Shown here: piece by piece, positions 51,447 to 59,915 of the stretch | Numbering within the stretch: position 1 is the stretch's first letter | How the letters are laid out: the number at the start of each line of letters is the position of its first letter | DNA from: Acrocarpospora catenulata | Lineage (GTDB): Bacteria > Actinomycetota > Actinomycetes > Streptosporangiales > Streptosporangiaceae | Reading direction: 5' to 3' | Length of the DNA stretch: 64,000 nucleotides | Assembly (NCBI RefSeq): GCF_018476525.1 | Contig: NZ_JAHCST010000004.1 | Span: 124,001 to 188,000 of the forward strand | Translations under genes and position numbers: made by a program | Notes under the pieces: generated by a model | Databases searched by the model: none | Told to the model about the DNA's origin: nothing | What the model saw: only the letters and a program-made list of their open reading frames with translations

Positions 51447-52391
51447 ATGGCGCTGACCATCGGCATTGACATCGGCGGAACGAAGGTCGCGGCCGGGGTG
51501 GTGGACGAGGACGGCAAGATCCTGGAGAGCCTGCAACGCCCCACTCCCGCCGACAATCCCGAGCTGGTCGCCGGAACCGTCGCCGAGGTGGTCAAGGACC
51601 TGGCCTCCCGGCACGAGGTGGAGGCGGTCGGCGTCGGCGCCGCGGGGTTCGTGGACGAGACCCGGTCCATCGTCAGGTTCGCCCCCAACCTGGCCTGGCG
51701 CGAGGAGCCCTTGCAGCGCAAGGTGGCCGAACTGGTCGGGCTGCCGGTGGTGGTGGAGAACGACGCCAACGCCACCGTCTGGGGGGAGTACCGGTTCGGC
51801 GCCGGGCGCGGCGAGACGCACGTGGTGTGCGTGACCGTCGGCACCGGCATCGGCGGCGGGGTCGTGCTGGACGGCGCGCTCTACCGGGGCCGGTGGGGCA
51901 TGGGCGGCGAGCTCGGCCACATGCAGACCGTGCCGGAGGGCAAGCTCTGCGGCTGCGGCAACCTCGGCTGCTGGGAGCAGTACGCCAGCGGCAACGCCCT
52001 GGTCGCCGAGGCCCGGCGGCTGGCCACCGCCGACCCCGGCCGGGCGGCCACCCTGCTGGCCATCGCCGGAGGGACCCCCGAGCAGATCGACGGCGCCGAG
52101 ATCACCGACGCCGCCCGGGACGGGGACCCGGTCGCCCTGGAGGCCTTCGACTGGCTGGCCGGCTGGCTCGCCCAGGGCCTGGCCGACCTGGCCGCCGTGC
52201 TCGACCCCGGCTGCTTCATCATGGGCGGAGGCGTGTCCCGCGCCGCCGACCTCTGGCTGGACCGGGTCCGGGAGCGGTACGCGGAAAAGCTCACCGGCCG
52301 GGGCCACCGGCCACTGGCCGCGATCCGGACCGCCGAACTGGGCCCGGCCGCGGGGCTGGTCGGGGCCGCCGATCTGGCGCGCATGCCCTGA
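51447..52391 (+). CDS. glkA: ROK-family glucokinase
   Basis: 314 aa. N-terminal phosphate-binding IGIDIGGTKVAAGVVD; sugar-binding ENDANATVWGEYRFG (catalytic Asp) and GGELGHMQ; ROK zinc motif CGCGNLGCWEQYASG; second ATP motif GTGIGGG. Length is normal for the actinobacterial ROK glucokinases that phosphorylate glucose and, in Streptomyces, take part in carbon catabolite repression. ATG 51447 with GGAAGAGGG-type SD. Last of the metallophosphoesterase/SRPBCC/ArsA/DUF5304/glk run. Confidence 0.93.
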   Translation: MALTIGIDIGGTKVAAGVVDEDGKILESLQRPTPADNPELVAGTVAEVVKDLASRHEVEAVGVGAAGFVDETRSIVRFAPNLAWREEPLQRKVAELVGLPVVVENDANATVWGEYRFGAGRGETHVVCVTVGTGIGGGVVLDGALYRGRWGMGGELGHMQTVPEGKLCGCGNLGCWEQYASGNALVAEARRLATADPGRAATLLAIAGGTPEQIDGAEITDAARDGDPVALEAFDWLAGWLAQGLADLAAVLDPGCFIMGGGVSRAADLWLDRVRERYAEKLTGRGHRPLAAIRTAELGPAAGLVGAADLARMP

Positions 52392-52404
52392 TGGTCGGGG
52401 TCTG

Positions 52405-53079
52405 ATGATCAGGGTCGCGTCCTACAACGTGCGCGGCCTGCGAGACGATCGCGCGGCGCTGGCCAGGGTCATCGCCGCCCTCCGGGCTGACGTGCTCTGC
52501 CTCCAGGAGGTGCCGCTGCGGCGGGGGCCGCTCGAGGCCGTCACCGGCATGCGGCTGGTGATCGGGCGGAAGGTGGCCGTGCTGGTCGCCGACGGCGTGA
52601 CAGTGCTGTACGCCGGGTGGCACCGGCTGCGCTGGTTCCCCGGTCTGGAGCGGCGGGCGGTGGCCGTCGCGGTGGTGGAGGCCGCGGGGCTGCGGCTGGC
52701 GGTCGGTTCGGTCCATCTCGACCTGCACCAGGGGGCCAGGGTCGCGCACGCCCCCGAGGTGCTCGCCCGGGTCGAGGCGGCGGCCGCGCGGTTCGGGGCG
52801 CTGCCGGTGCTGGCGGGGGACGTCAACGAGCAGCCGGGGCAGCCCTGCTGGCGGTATCTGGCCGGGCGGCTGACCGACGCGTACGCGGTGGCGCCGCGCG
52901 GCGACGGGTGCACGTTCCCTTCTCGACGACCGGACAAGCGCATCGACGCGATCTTCGTTGGGCCGGGACTGGCGGTACGGGCCTGTGGCACCACCGACCC
53001 GGCCCCCACCCCCGATGACCTGCGCAGAGCCACCGACCACCTGCCGGTGGTGGCGGAAATAGACCAACTGCGGGAATAA
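52405..53079 (+). CDS. Endonuclease/exonuclease/phosphatase family protein
   Basis: 224 aa EEP fold, near the minimum size. Motifs: VASYNVRGL (Asn), VLCLQEV (catalytic Glu), VGSVHLDLHQG, VLAGDVNEQPG (Asp/Asn) and a C-terminal ATDHLPVVAEI (Asp-His). All catalytic positions are intact. Substrate may be DNA, a sphingolipid-like or inositol phosphate, or none known. Start ATG 52405, 14 bp after glkA, likely co-transcribed. Confidence 0.85.
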   Translation: MIRVASYNVRGLRDDRAALARVIAALRADVLCLQEVPLRRGPLEAVTGMRLVIGRKVAVLVADGVTVLYAGWHRLRWFPGLERRAVAVAVVEAAGLRLAVGSVHLDLHQGARVAHAPEVLARVEAAAARFGALPVLAGDVNEQPGQPCWRYLAGRLTDAYAVAPRGDGCTFPSRRPDKRIDAIFVGPGLAVRACGTTDPAPTPDDLRRATDHLPVVAEIDQLRE

Positions 53080-53140
53080 ATCAGACCGAGGCTTCTGATC
53101 CGAATTACGGTCTCTCGCCCCCTGGCCGCCCGCCGACCCG

Positions 53141-53152
53141 TACGATTTGCTC
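53141..53152 (+). promoter_or_regulatory. Candidate -10 element for a leaderless transcript
   Basis: TACGAT at 53141-53146 lies six bases before the ATG at 53153, with no SD between. The spacing places the transcription start at or next to the start codon. Confidence 0.5.
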
Positions 53153-54283
53153 ATGCCCCGCTGCCTGACCCGGCGCGTGGTGCCGTTGAGCGCGCTTCTC
53201 GTCGGTCTGTCGGCCGGTAACCTCCCCCATGCGATTCCGACCGCGCACGCGCAACCGCACCCCGCCGCCCCCGCGAGCACCGCCGACGAGACCGTACGGC
53301 GGGCCGGCGACGCGCGCCTGGGCAGCAGCGGCTCCCTCGCCGACGTCACCGCCGTGTCCGAAACCAACATTTGGGCCGTCGGACAGGAGGGCCTCTGGGA
53401 CGTCTGGCGGAACCGCGGAGTGGTCACCCACTGGGACGGCCGGTCCTGGACCGAGGTGAGCGCCCGGGGGGACGTGACCGGGGTCGGGGCGCTGCGCTCG
53501 ATCAGCGCGGTCTCGGCCGGTGAGCTCTGGGTGGTCGGGGACGGGCACGACGGCATGCCGTACGTCGGGAAGGGGGGCCCGGGCGGGTTCGACCGGGTGG
53601 CGGTGCCGGCGGTGCGCGGCGGGGACTGGCTGCGGGGCGTCGCCGCGCAGCCGGGCAAGGTGGTCGCGGTCGGCAGCCGGGCCGGGAAGAGCCTGATCGC
53701 CACCGGCGCCGGGGCGTGGACCGCCGTGCTCGGGCCGCCGGGCGCGCTGCACGGGGTGGCCCTGAAGGGCAAGGACGGCTGGGCGGTCGGCGACACCGGC
53801 ACCCGGCCGCTGGTGATGCGGCTGACCGGCTCCGGCTGGAAGCAGGTGTCGGCGCCGAACGTGCCCGGCGGCTACCTGCGGGACGTCTACCTGCAGAGCG
53901 GCAGGCGGGCGGTCGCGGTGGGCGCGGTCTTCCAGGGCGACGAGAACGTCGAGCCGCTGATCATGCGCTGGGACGGCAAACGCTGGACCCGCGACAAGCT
54001 ACCCATCCCCGAGGCCGAGCTGTACGGGGTGAGCGGGGACGGCAAGGGCCGCTACTGGGCCTCCGGCTACGACCCGGCCAATCCGGGGGAGGCGTTCCTG
54101 CTCAAGTACACCGGCGGCCGGTGGGAGCCGCTGCGCGGCGAGCCCGCCGAGGAGGGGCGGCTGGTGCGCATGCGGGCGGTGACCCGGACCGGCGAGCTGA
54201 CCATGGCGGTCGGGCACGCCTTCGGCGCCGACGGCCGCTACGACGACCTGGTGGAATCCTTCGGACCCGCCACCCAGCGGTGA
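53153..54283 (+). CDS. Secreted beta-propeller-like protein
   Basis: 376 aa from ATG 53153. Signal peptide at 1-~34 (RRVVPLSALLVGLSAG, AHA cleavage region). The mature part is a series of ~40-residue repeats with alternating W-(A/V)-VG motifs (NIWAVGQEG, ELWVVGDGHDG, GWAVGDTG, GRYWASGYD, TMAVGHAFG), as in galactose-oxidase or YCF48-like propellers without catalytic residues. Probably extracellular binding or structural. Convergent with the membrane protein at 54291. Confidence 0.78.
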   Translation: MPRCLTRRVVPLSALLVGLSAGNLPHAIPTAHAQPHPAAPASTADETVRRAGDARLGSSGSLADVTAVSETNIWAVGQEGLWDVWRNRGVVTHWDGRSWTEVSARGDVTGVGALRSISAVSAGELWVVGDGHDGMPYVGKGGPGGFDRVAVPAVRGGDWLRGVAAQPGKVVAVGSRAGKSLIATGAGAWTAVLGPPGALHGVALKGKDGWAVGDTGTRPLVMRLTGSGWKQVSAPNVPGGYLRDVYLQSGRRAVAVGAVFQGDENVEPLIMRWDGKRWTRDKLPIPEAELYGVSGDGKGRYWASGYDPANPGEAFLLKYTGGRWEPLRGEPAEEGRLVRMRAVTRTGELTMAVGHAFGADGRYDDLVESFGPATQR

Positions 54284-54290
54284 CCCGGTC

Positions 54291-54725
54291 CTAGACGACG
54301 GCTCCGTCGTCCCAGCCGGAATCCCCGGGAGGACCGTCCCCCATCCGGACCACCAATGCGACGAACCCGCCGATGAACGCGGCCACCGCAGTGAAGACGA
54401 TCCACGGGTCCATCGGCCAGCGGAGCAGGGCCGCGAGCAGTAAATAGGCCGGTCCGCCGAACAGCGCCAGCCAGGACACCTTGGTGATGGCGTCCGCCTT
54501 GGGCAGCGGCGGCGGCGGGGGCGGCACGTAGTGGTCGCCGTCGTCCGCGACCTCCGGCTGGTCGGTGCTCTCCGGCTCGTCGGGTTCCCCGGGCTCAGGC
54601 TCGGCCCCGGCGGCCACGTTCTCCCGGTCCGGCCATGGCTGATCCGCCGAGCTGTCCTCGGGGGTCTCGTTGTAGGAGGCGACGATCTGACGCCAGACCT
54701 CGTCCTCATCACTCTGTGGCGTCAC
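54291..54725 (-). CDS. Small membrane protein with acidic Pro-rich N-terminus
   Basis: 144 aa from GTG 54725. The first ~75 residues are acidic and disordered, ending in a PPPPPPLP run. Two transmembrane helices follow (~82-102 and ~106-126), with a Gly/Asp tail. No family assigned. It lies 12 bp downstream of the alpha/beta hydrolase on the same strand and may share its message. Confidence 0.7.
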   Translation of the reverse strand: MTPQSDEDEVWRQIVASYNETPEDSSADQPWPDRENVAAGAEPEPGEPDEPESTDQPEVADDGDHYVPPPPPPLPKADAITKVSWLALFGGPAYLLLAALLRWPMDPWIVFTAVAAFIGGFVALVVRMGDGPPGDSGWDDGAVV

Positions 54726-54737
54726 ATCGATCCCAGG

Positions 54738-55502
54738 TCACAAGTCCTTCGTCAAGGGTACAGACGCATGGACGCGGATGAAGTCGAGGCTCCCCGAGAA
54801 GATCGCGGGGGCATCGTTGTCCAGGGTGGCGACGTGGTAGCTGTCCGCGCATTCCCTGACCTCCAGGTTGTCTCCCATTCTGGCCCGCAGGAACGCCACG
54901 CTGGCCGGTTTCACCACATGATCTTCCGGACTGTGAAAGACCAGCACCGGCTGGGTGATCTTCTCGACTTCGGACTGCACGAGCTTCCAGAGCCGGGGCA
55001 GCGTGGCCGCGGCGCGGACCGGGGTGCGATCGTAGCCCAGCTCGTGCTCGCCGGGCTTCTTGATATCGCTGGCGATGCCCGGCACCGACGGCAGCACCCA
55101 CTTGAGCACCGGGGCGAGCAGCAGCAGCGGGTTGTCGTTGACCACCGAGGGGTTCACCACGACGACGCCGCGGATGGCGTCCCCGTGCACCTCGGCCAGG
55201 CGCAACGCCATCGCGCCGCCCATCGACAGGCCCATCACGAACACCTCGGCGCAGGTGGCCTTCAGCTCGGCGTAGGCGCGGTCGAGTTCGGCGTACCAGT
55301 CCTCCCAGCGGGTGCGGTTCATCTCCTGCCAGGTGGTCCCGTGGCCGGGCAGGCGGGGGAGCGCGACGGTCAGCCCGGCCTCGGCCAGGTGCTCGGCCCA
55401 CGGGCGGAGCGACTGCGGCGACCCGGTGAAGCCATGGCAGAGCAGCACTCCGATCGGTCCGCCCTCATGGTGGTACGGCTCGGCGCCGGGCAGCAATGGC
55501 AT
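54738..55502 (-). CDS. Alpha/beta hydrolase (carboxylesterase/monoacylglycerol lipase-like)
   Basis: 254 aa from ATG 55502 with GGAGG four bases upstream. Oxyanion strand VLLCHGFTGSPQSLRPWAEHLA, lid-region LPGHGTTWQEMN, nucleophile elbow GLSMGG, Asp in VFHSPEDHVVKP and catalytic His in DSYHVATLDND. It resembles thermostable carboxylesterase Est30/monoacylglycerol lipases, so short acyl esters are likely. Divergent from plsC across a 117-bp gap, suggesting lipid-related pairing. Confidence 0.88.
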   Translation of the reverse strand: MPLLPGAEPYHHEGGPIGVLLCHGFTGSPQSLRPWAEHLAEAGLTVALPRLPGHGTTWQEMNRTRWEDWYAELDRAYAELKATCAEVFVMGLSMGGAMALRLAEVHGDAIRGVVVVNPSVVNDNPLLLLAPVLKWVLPSVPGIASDIKKPGEHELGYDRTPVRAAATLPRLWKLVQSEVEKITQPVLVFHSPEDHVVKPASVAFLRARMGDNLEVRECADSYHVATLDNDAPAIFSGSLDFIRVHASVPLTKDL

Positions 55503-55619
55503 GTGTCCTCCAGAATTGGCAAGGATTGCCCGATAGTCGCACGTTAGGCCTCGGTCGTGCGAGGGGGCCAGCCGTGCGAAGATGACTGCACCGTGAAAAC
55601 CAGGTAAGGGGTGCGCCGA

Positions 55620-56321
55620 GTGTTCTACTGGGTGGTGAAGGCCATCCTGTGGCCGTTCCTTCACTTCGTGTTCCGTCCGTGGGCGGAGGGTGTGGAGAAC
55701 GTGCCGAAGGAGGGTCCGGTCATCCTGGCGGGGAACCACCTGTCCTTCGCCGACCACTTCTTCGGGGCGCTCTTCCTGCCGCGCAAGGTCATCTCGCTCG
55801 GCAAGTCGGACTACTTCACCGGCAGCGGGATCAAGGGGCTGATCAGCCGGGCCTTCTTCTCCGGGGTCGGGACCGTGCCCATCGACCGTTCGGGTGGCAA
55901 GGCCAGCGAGGCGGCGCTCCGCACCGGCCTGCGCGTCCTCGGCGAGGGCAATGTCCTGGGCATCTACCCCGAGGGTACCCGTTCCCCCGACGGCCGCCTC
56001 TACAAGGGCAAGACCGGTGTCGCCCGACTGGCCCTTGAGTCCCGGGCGCCCGTCATCCCCTGGGCCATGGTCAACACATTCGAGATGATGCCGCCCGGCC
56101 GCGTCATCCCCAAGTTCGGCATCCGCCCCGGCGTCAGGTACGGCAAGCCCCTCGACTTCTCCCGCTACTACGGCATGGAGAACGACTTCCTGGTGCTCCG
56201 CGCGGTCACCGACGAGATCATGTACGCGCTGATGGAGCTCTCCGGCCAGGAGTACGTGGACAAGTACGCGGCCAGCGCCAAGATCGAACTGATCCGCGCC
56301 GCCCGCGAGAGCCAGGGCTAG
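55620..56321 (+). CDS. plsC: 1-acyl-sn-glycerol-3-phosphate acyltransferase (PlsC family)
   Basis: 233 aa from GTG 55620 with AAGGGG eight bases upstream; GTG 55611 would add three residues. Acyltransferase motif I NHLSFAD (H-x4-D), motif II-like GTVPIDRSGG, motif III YPEGTRSPDG, motif IV APVIPWAMVNTFEMMPPG. One N-terminal hydrophobic segment (WVVKAILWPFLHFVF). Transfers an acyl chain to lysophosphatidate or a related acceptor at the membrane. Many paralogues occur in actinomycetes, so the symbol denotes family only. Confidence 0.88.
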   Translation: MFYWVVKAILWPFLHFVFRPWAEGVENVPKEGPVILAGNHLSFADHFFGALFLPRKVISLGKSDYFTGSGIKGLISRAFFSGVGTVPIDRSGGKASEAALRTGLRVLGEGNVLGIYPEGTRSPDGRLYKGKTGVARLALESRAPVIPWAMVNTFEMMPPGRVIPKFGIRPGVRYGKPLDFSRYYGMENDFLVLRAVTDEIMYALMELSGQEYVDKYAASAKIELIRAARESQG

Positions 56322-56396
56322 GGGCGCCAATCGCCCTGTCGTCCGCCAGGTCGGCCGGAGATGGCGGGAGCAGGGGATCAAGCGAGTCGGGAGATT

Positions 56397-56435
56397 GCCG
56401 AGAGCGGGCTGGGCAGATCACCCGCCGCTCTCGGC
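56397..56435. terminator. Terminator hairpin between convergent genes
   Basis: GCCGAGAGCGG ... CCGCTCTCGGC, perfect 11-bp arms, 17-nt loop, between plsC (+) and the collagen-like gene (-). Confidence 0.7.
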
Positions 56436-56455
56436 GCGCTAATCCCGTCGAGTCA

Positions 56456-57190
56456 CTACTTGGTCATCAGCCTGGGGGGCATTGGCAGGAGCGGGCTGAA
56501 CGGCCCACAGCCAACACCCGCACCGAGCACGTTCGGGTCGAACGCGGTCGCAGGGACGACGCACGTCGTGGTCTGCACCGCCTGGGTGCCCGTGACAGGG
56601 TCCCTGGTCAGGATCGTCACCCGCAGAGTGTCGACACCCAGCACGGGGCCGGTGACGTCGACCGTGGCGCACACCACGTTCGCGGGGATGGCGACCCCGG
56701 CGGTGGCCGTCGCATTGTTGGTTTGAGTGAGCTGAATCCATGGTGTGACACGCACCGAGTCGCCGATATGGAGCTGGCCGAGGCGCGGGACATAGGCGGT
56801 GATCACCCGGCCGGCCTCGTCGACGGCCGTGTCGAGACACGCGGTCGGGCCGGGCTGTCCCGGGATGCCCGGCTCGCCCTTCTCGCCGGGCCAGCCACGC
56901 GGGCCCCGCTTACCGGGGTAGCCCCGCGGGCCGCGAGGACCGGGCGTGGACTGGTAGCTCTTCTTCTTTTTGACCCACGGCAGATCCAGCATCCAGTCCG
57001 GCGGGCCGTCAGTGGAGGCCACCTCTGGGGTGGACGGAGTAGTCCGCACTTCGGCCGCCTGAGCCGCCACCTGCCCCGTCAGCGCGACTCCCATGACGGT
57101 CGCCACGACGGCGCACCGCAGGAATCGACGATTTATGAGCAGGTTCCCCAGGAGCCTGCTTTCGCGAGGAATCAATTGATGTCCCCTCAT
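56456..57190 (-). CDS. Secreted collagen-like (Gly-X-Y) protein
   Basis: 244 aa. Basic N-terminus and signal peptide (~22-45, CAVVATVMGVALTGQVAAQAAE). A Lys-rich KKKK segment precedes about eleven uninterrupted Gly-X-Y triplets at ~84-118 (GPRGPRGYPGKRG, GWPGEKGEPGIPG). A C-terminal ~125-residue beta domain with three Cys follows and ends MTK. The triplets have the Pro/Arg/Lys/Glu pattern of stable bacterial collagens. Probably a surface or extracellular trimer. Start ATG 57190 has no good SD. A 9-bp-arm palindrome lies 17 bp upstream. Confidence 0.82.
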   Translation of the reverse strand: MRGHQLIPRESRLLGNLLINRRFLRCAVVATVMGVALTGQVAAQAAEVRTTPSTPEVASTDGPPDWMLDLPWVKKKKSYQSTPGPRGPRGYPGKRGPRGWPGEKGEPGIPGQPGPTACLDTAVDEAGRVITAYVPRLGQLHIGDSVRVTPWIQLTQTNNATATAGVAIPANVVCATVDVTGPVLGVDTLRVTILTRDPVTGTQAVQTTTCVVPATAFDPNVLGAGVGCGPFSPLLPMPPRLMTK

Positions 57191-57206
57191 ATTGGAGTCC
57201 GACTCT

Positions 57207-57229
57207 CATGCATCATCTATTGATGCATG
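57207..57229. promoter_or_regulatory. Palindromic candidate operator upstream of collagen-like gene
   Basis: CATGCATCA-N5-TGATGCATG, perfect 9-bp arms, 17 bp before the ATG at 57190 in an AT-rich stretch. A typical dyad for a dimeric repressor, or a 5'-leader hairpin. Confidence 0.55.
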
Positions 57230-57380
57230 CCAGGGGATACCCCACCCCTTGTCGGTAAATCTCAACTCCACTCGCGGGACAGGCAAACAATCATCACTCG
57301 CCCACATTGTCCCGAAATTTCCCACTATGCAGAAATATGCTGGGAAATGTGGGGGGCGATAAATAGACGTCGATAAATGG

Positions 57381-57409
57381 TCAGGGACCCCGAAACTCGG
57401 GGTCCCTGA
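57381..57409 (-). terminator. Terminator of the MerR/VIT-vWA operon
   Basis: TCAGGGACCCCG-N5-CGGGGTCCCTGA, perfect 12-bp arms, 11 bp after the VIT-vWA stop on the minus strand. Confidence 0.8.
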
Positions 57410-57419
57410 ATAGTGGGAA

Positions 57420-59915
57420 TCAGCGTTTCCAGAAGGGGCGGCGGGTCCGGGAAGGCGGGGCCACCGGGGTTGGAGTGGTGTCCTCGGTCAGCCGGGTCAG
57501 GACATCCAGCGTGTGCTGCCAGAGGCGGGGAAGGTCGAAGTCCGGCCGTTCCGCCCACTGGAGCTCGGAGGCCAGGGTCAGCAGGTCGGGGTGGTTGCTC
57601 GCCATCTGGGCGAGGACCTTGAGGCGGCTGGCCAGATCGGACAGGTAGCGGCGGCGTTCGGGGTCGGGCCGGGTGCCCGCGGCGCGCAGCCGGGCGAGCT
57701 CCTCGACGAGGAGGGCGCGCGCGCCGTTCAGGGGCGGACGCACGGCCTGCTCACGCCCGGGGTGGGGGAGGAGGACGTCGCCGGACCGCTTGCGGGAGCC
57801 TGGGCCGGCCGATTCGGCGGCCGGCTGGGCCACCGGCGGGGGCGGCGGAGACATCGGGGCCGGGAACGCCTGGCCCGGGAACGCCTGGGCCGCGAACGGG
57901 GCGCCCGGGCGCCCCGCGGGCCGGGGCTTGGGCGCCGCCGCAGGCGCCGGGGGCGGGGCGCTCGGGGGCAGGGCGGCTTCGCCGAACCCCTCGTCGGCGG
58001 CGGCGAAGGCGGCACGCATCATCATGGGCGCGGCGGCCGGGGCGGCTCCCGCAGCGACCGGCGACATCGGCTCCCAGCCGGACGGCTGCTCGACCGGCTG
58101 GATCACGTGGTGTTCCGGCCTGCCGTCGGCGACCACCCGGGAGTCCACGGCCACGAACGAGGTGAACCGGCAGAGCACGCCGTAGCGGAGCGAGACGCGG
58201 ACGATCTCCGGCTCCAGTTGCCGGGCGCCGATCGTGTACCGATCCTCCAGCCGCCGGAGCTCACCCCGCGCCCAGACCGCGCGGATCGAGGGCGCCTGGA
58301 CGGTCCGCCCCGCGATGGTCTGCTCCCACGGCTTGCCCTCCGCCGAGGTCCCCCGTACGGCGATCGCCGGTTCGGCCCCGGTGCCCCGGTACCGGCCCCA
58401 CACCTGGAGCGGAACCCCGGGGTAGAAGGACCCGACATGGCTGACGGTCTCCTCGGCGAGGTCGAGGTCGAGACCGGCCAGGGTCAGGTCGGTGACCAGC
58501 GGGGAGCCGATCCGGCGGTGGATGTGCTCCATCGCCTCGTCCAGCCGGTCCTCCGACTCGACCAGCTCGCACCGCCCGGAACCGAGCAGCGCCAGCCGCC
58601 CGAGGAAGCCCGCGTTCACCGCCCGGTCGATGCCCACCGCGTGGACGCGGATGCCGTCGACCCGGGCCCCCACCCGTTCCACGATCTCGTCCTCGTTGCC
58701 TACCTGCCCGTCGGTGACCAGGACCATGACCCGGTCCCGTTCCCGGTCGGCGAGCAGGTCCAGCGCCATCTCCATCGGGGCGAGGATCTCGGTACCGCCC
58801 CGGTCGTTCAGCCGGGCCAGGTGCTCGACCGCCCGGAAGCGGTTGCGGTCGGTGGCCGCCACCAGCCCCTCGCCGGGGAAGGCGAGCTCCACCACGTGGT
58901 CGAAGGAGAGCACCGCGAAACGGTCCCGCGAGGTCAGCGTGTCCACGATCCGCGCGGCGGCCCGGCGGGCGGCGACCATCTTCCAGCCGCCCATGCTCCC
59001 GGAGCGGTCCAGCAGCAGTACCACGTCGCGGGGCGCCGGCAGCGCCGTCACGTCGGCGGGCGGCATGACCGTCAGCGCGAAGGTGCCCTCGGTCCCCTCC
59101 TCGTCCGGGGCGAGCGCGAGCGAGGTGGAGGCGTCGAACCCGAAGCGCAGGATGAAGTCCCGGTCCAGCCGCTCACCCGGCCGGAGGCTGACGGTGACCG
59201 TCTCCCCCTCGGCCGTGTCCACCGTGTGCAGGCTGGACTGGATCTCGCGCAGGGCCAGGCCGGCCGGGTCGATGACGGTGGTCAGCGCGAGCCGTACCGG
59301 ACTGGGGAAGCCGGGCAGCAGGACCGGCGGGGTGATCCGGGAGGCGTCGGGGACGGCGTCGGTGTCCGGTGCGACGCCGGATCCGGACGGGGCGCCGTCC
59401 AGGGGTGCGCCGGGGATGTACCGCGGGGCGACCACCAGCGGGAAGCGGAATTCGGCCGAGCCGTCCTCGTACGGCAGGGGCTGGCTGAGCGCCAGGCGCA
59501 CGGTCACCCGCTCGCCGGGCACGATGTTGCCGACCCGGATGGCGAACACGTCCGGCCGGTCCTCCTCGGCGATGGCCGCGCGGCGGCCCTCCGCCAGGGC
59601 GCGGTCGTAGTCGGCCCTGGCCTCCCCGCGCTCCTTGAGCAGGCCCTCCACCACGTGGCCGTCGGCCTCCATGGTGAACTCGGTGACGGCGGCCCGCGGC
59701 GGCAGCGGGAACACGTACGTCGCCTCCAGCGCGACCTCGTAGGGGTTGCGGAACCCCTGCGCGACCAGCACCCCGGCGGTCAGGCCGCTGATCGTCGCGG
59801 TCACCTCGACGCTCTCCAGCGGCAGGTTGCCCTTCTCGGTCTCCAGCGCGCCGAGCCCCGCGCCGGTGACCGGCACGCAGGCCTCCGGCCGGAGCGGAGT
59901 GATCGGAACGGTCAT
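57420..59915 (-). CDS. VIT and von Willebrand factor A domain protein
   Basis: 831 aa, no signal peptide. VIT domain at ~1-140 (VEVTATISGLTAGVLVAQGFRNPYEVALEATYVFPLP, GNIVPGERVTVRL). vWA domain at ~295-465 with intact MIDAS (LLLDRSGSMGG = D-x-S-x-S, plus ILAPMEMAL Thr/Met region and VTDGQVG). A beta region follows, then a Pro/Ala-rich disordered segment at ~640-720 and a helical C-terminus. Resembles inter-alpha-trypsin inhibitor heavy chains and bacterial VIT-vWA proteins of unknown role, likely a metal-dependent protein-interaction scaffold. ATG 59915 overlaps the MerR stop by 4 nt, so the regulator controls it. Confidence 0.88.
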   Translation of the reverse strand: MTVPITPLRPEACVPVTGAGLGALETEKGNLPLESVEVTATISGLTAGVLVAQGFRNPYEVALEATYVFPLPPRAAVTEFTMEADGHVVEGLLKERGEARADYDRALAEGRRAAIAEEDRPDVFAIRVGNIVPGERVTVRLALSQPLPYEDGSAEFRFPLVVAPRYIPGAPLDGAPSGSGVAPDTDAVPDASRITPPVLLPGFPSPVRLALTTVIDPAGLALREIQSSLHTVDTAEGETVTVSLRPGERLDRDFILRFGFDASTSLALAPDEEGTEGTFALTVMPPADVTALPAPRDVVLLLDRSGSMGGWKMVAARRAAARIVDTLTSRDRFAVLSFDHVVELAFPGEGLVAATDRNRFRAVEHLARLNDRGGTEILAPMEMALDLLADRERDRVMVLVTDGQVGNEDEIVERVGARVDGIRVHAVGIDRAVNAGFLGRLALLGSGRCELVESEDRLDEAMEHIHRRIGSPLVTDLTLAGLDLDLAEETVSHVGSFYPGVPLQVWGRYRGTGAEPAIAVRGTSAEGKPWEQTIAGRTVQAPSIRAVWARGELRRLEDRYTIGARQLEPEIVRVSLRYGVLCRFTSFVAVDSRVVADGRPEHHVIQPVEQPSGWEPMSPVAAGAAPAAAPMMMRAAFAAADEGFGEAALPPSAPPPAPAAAPKPRPAGRPGAPFAAQAFPGQAFPAPMSPPPPPVAQPAAESAGPGSRKRSGDVLLPHPGREQAVRPPLNGARALLVEELARLRAAGTRPDPERRRYLSDLASRLKVLAQMASNHPDLLTLASELQWAERPDFDLPRLWQHTLDVLTRLTEDTTPTPVAPPSRTRRPFWKR

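Noticed and set aside
57241-57380. AT-rich stretch as a tRNA or small RNA gene
   Set aside because: No cloverleaf or T-arm consensus was found; no tRNA or rRNA gene was noticed anywhere in the window by eye.
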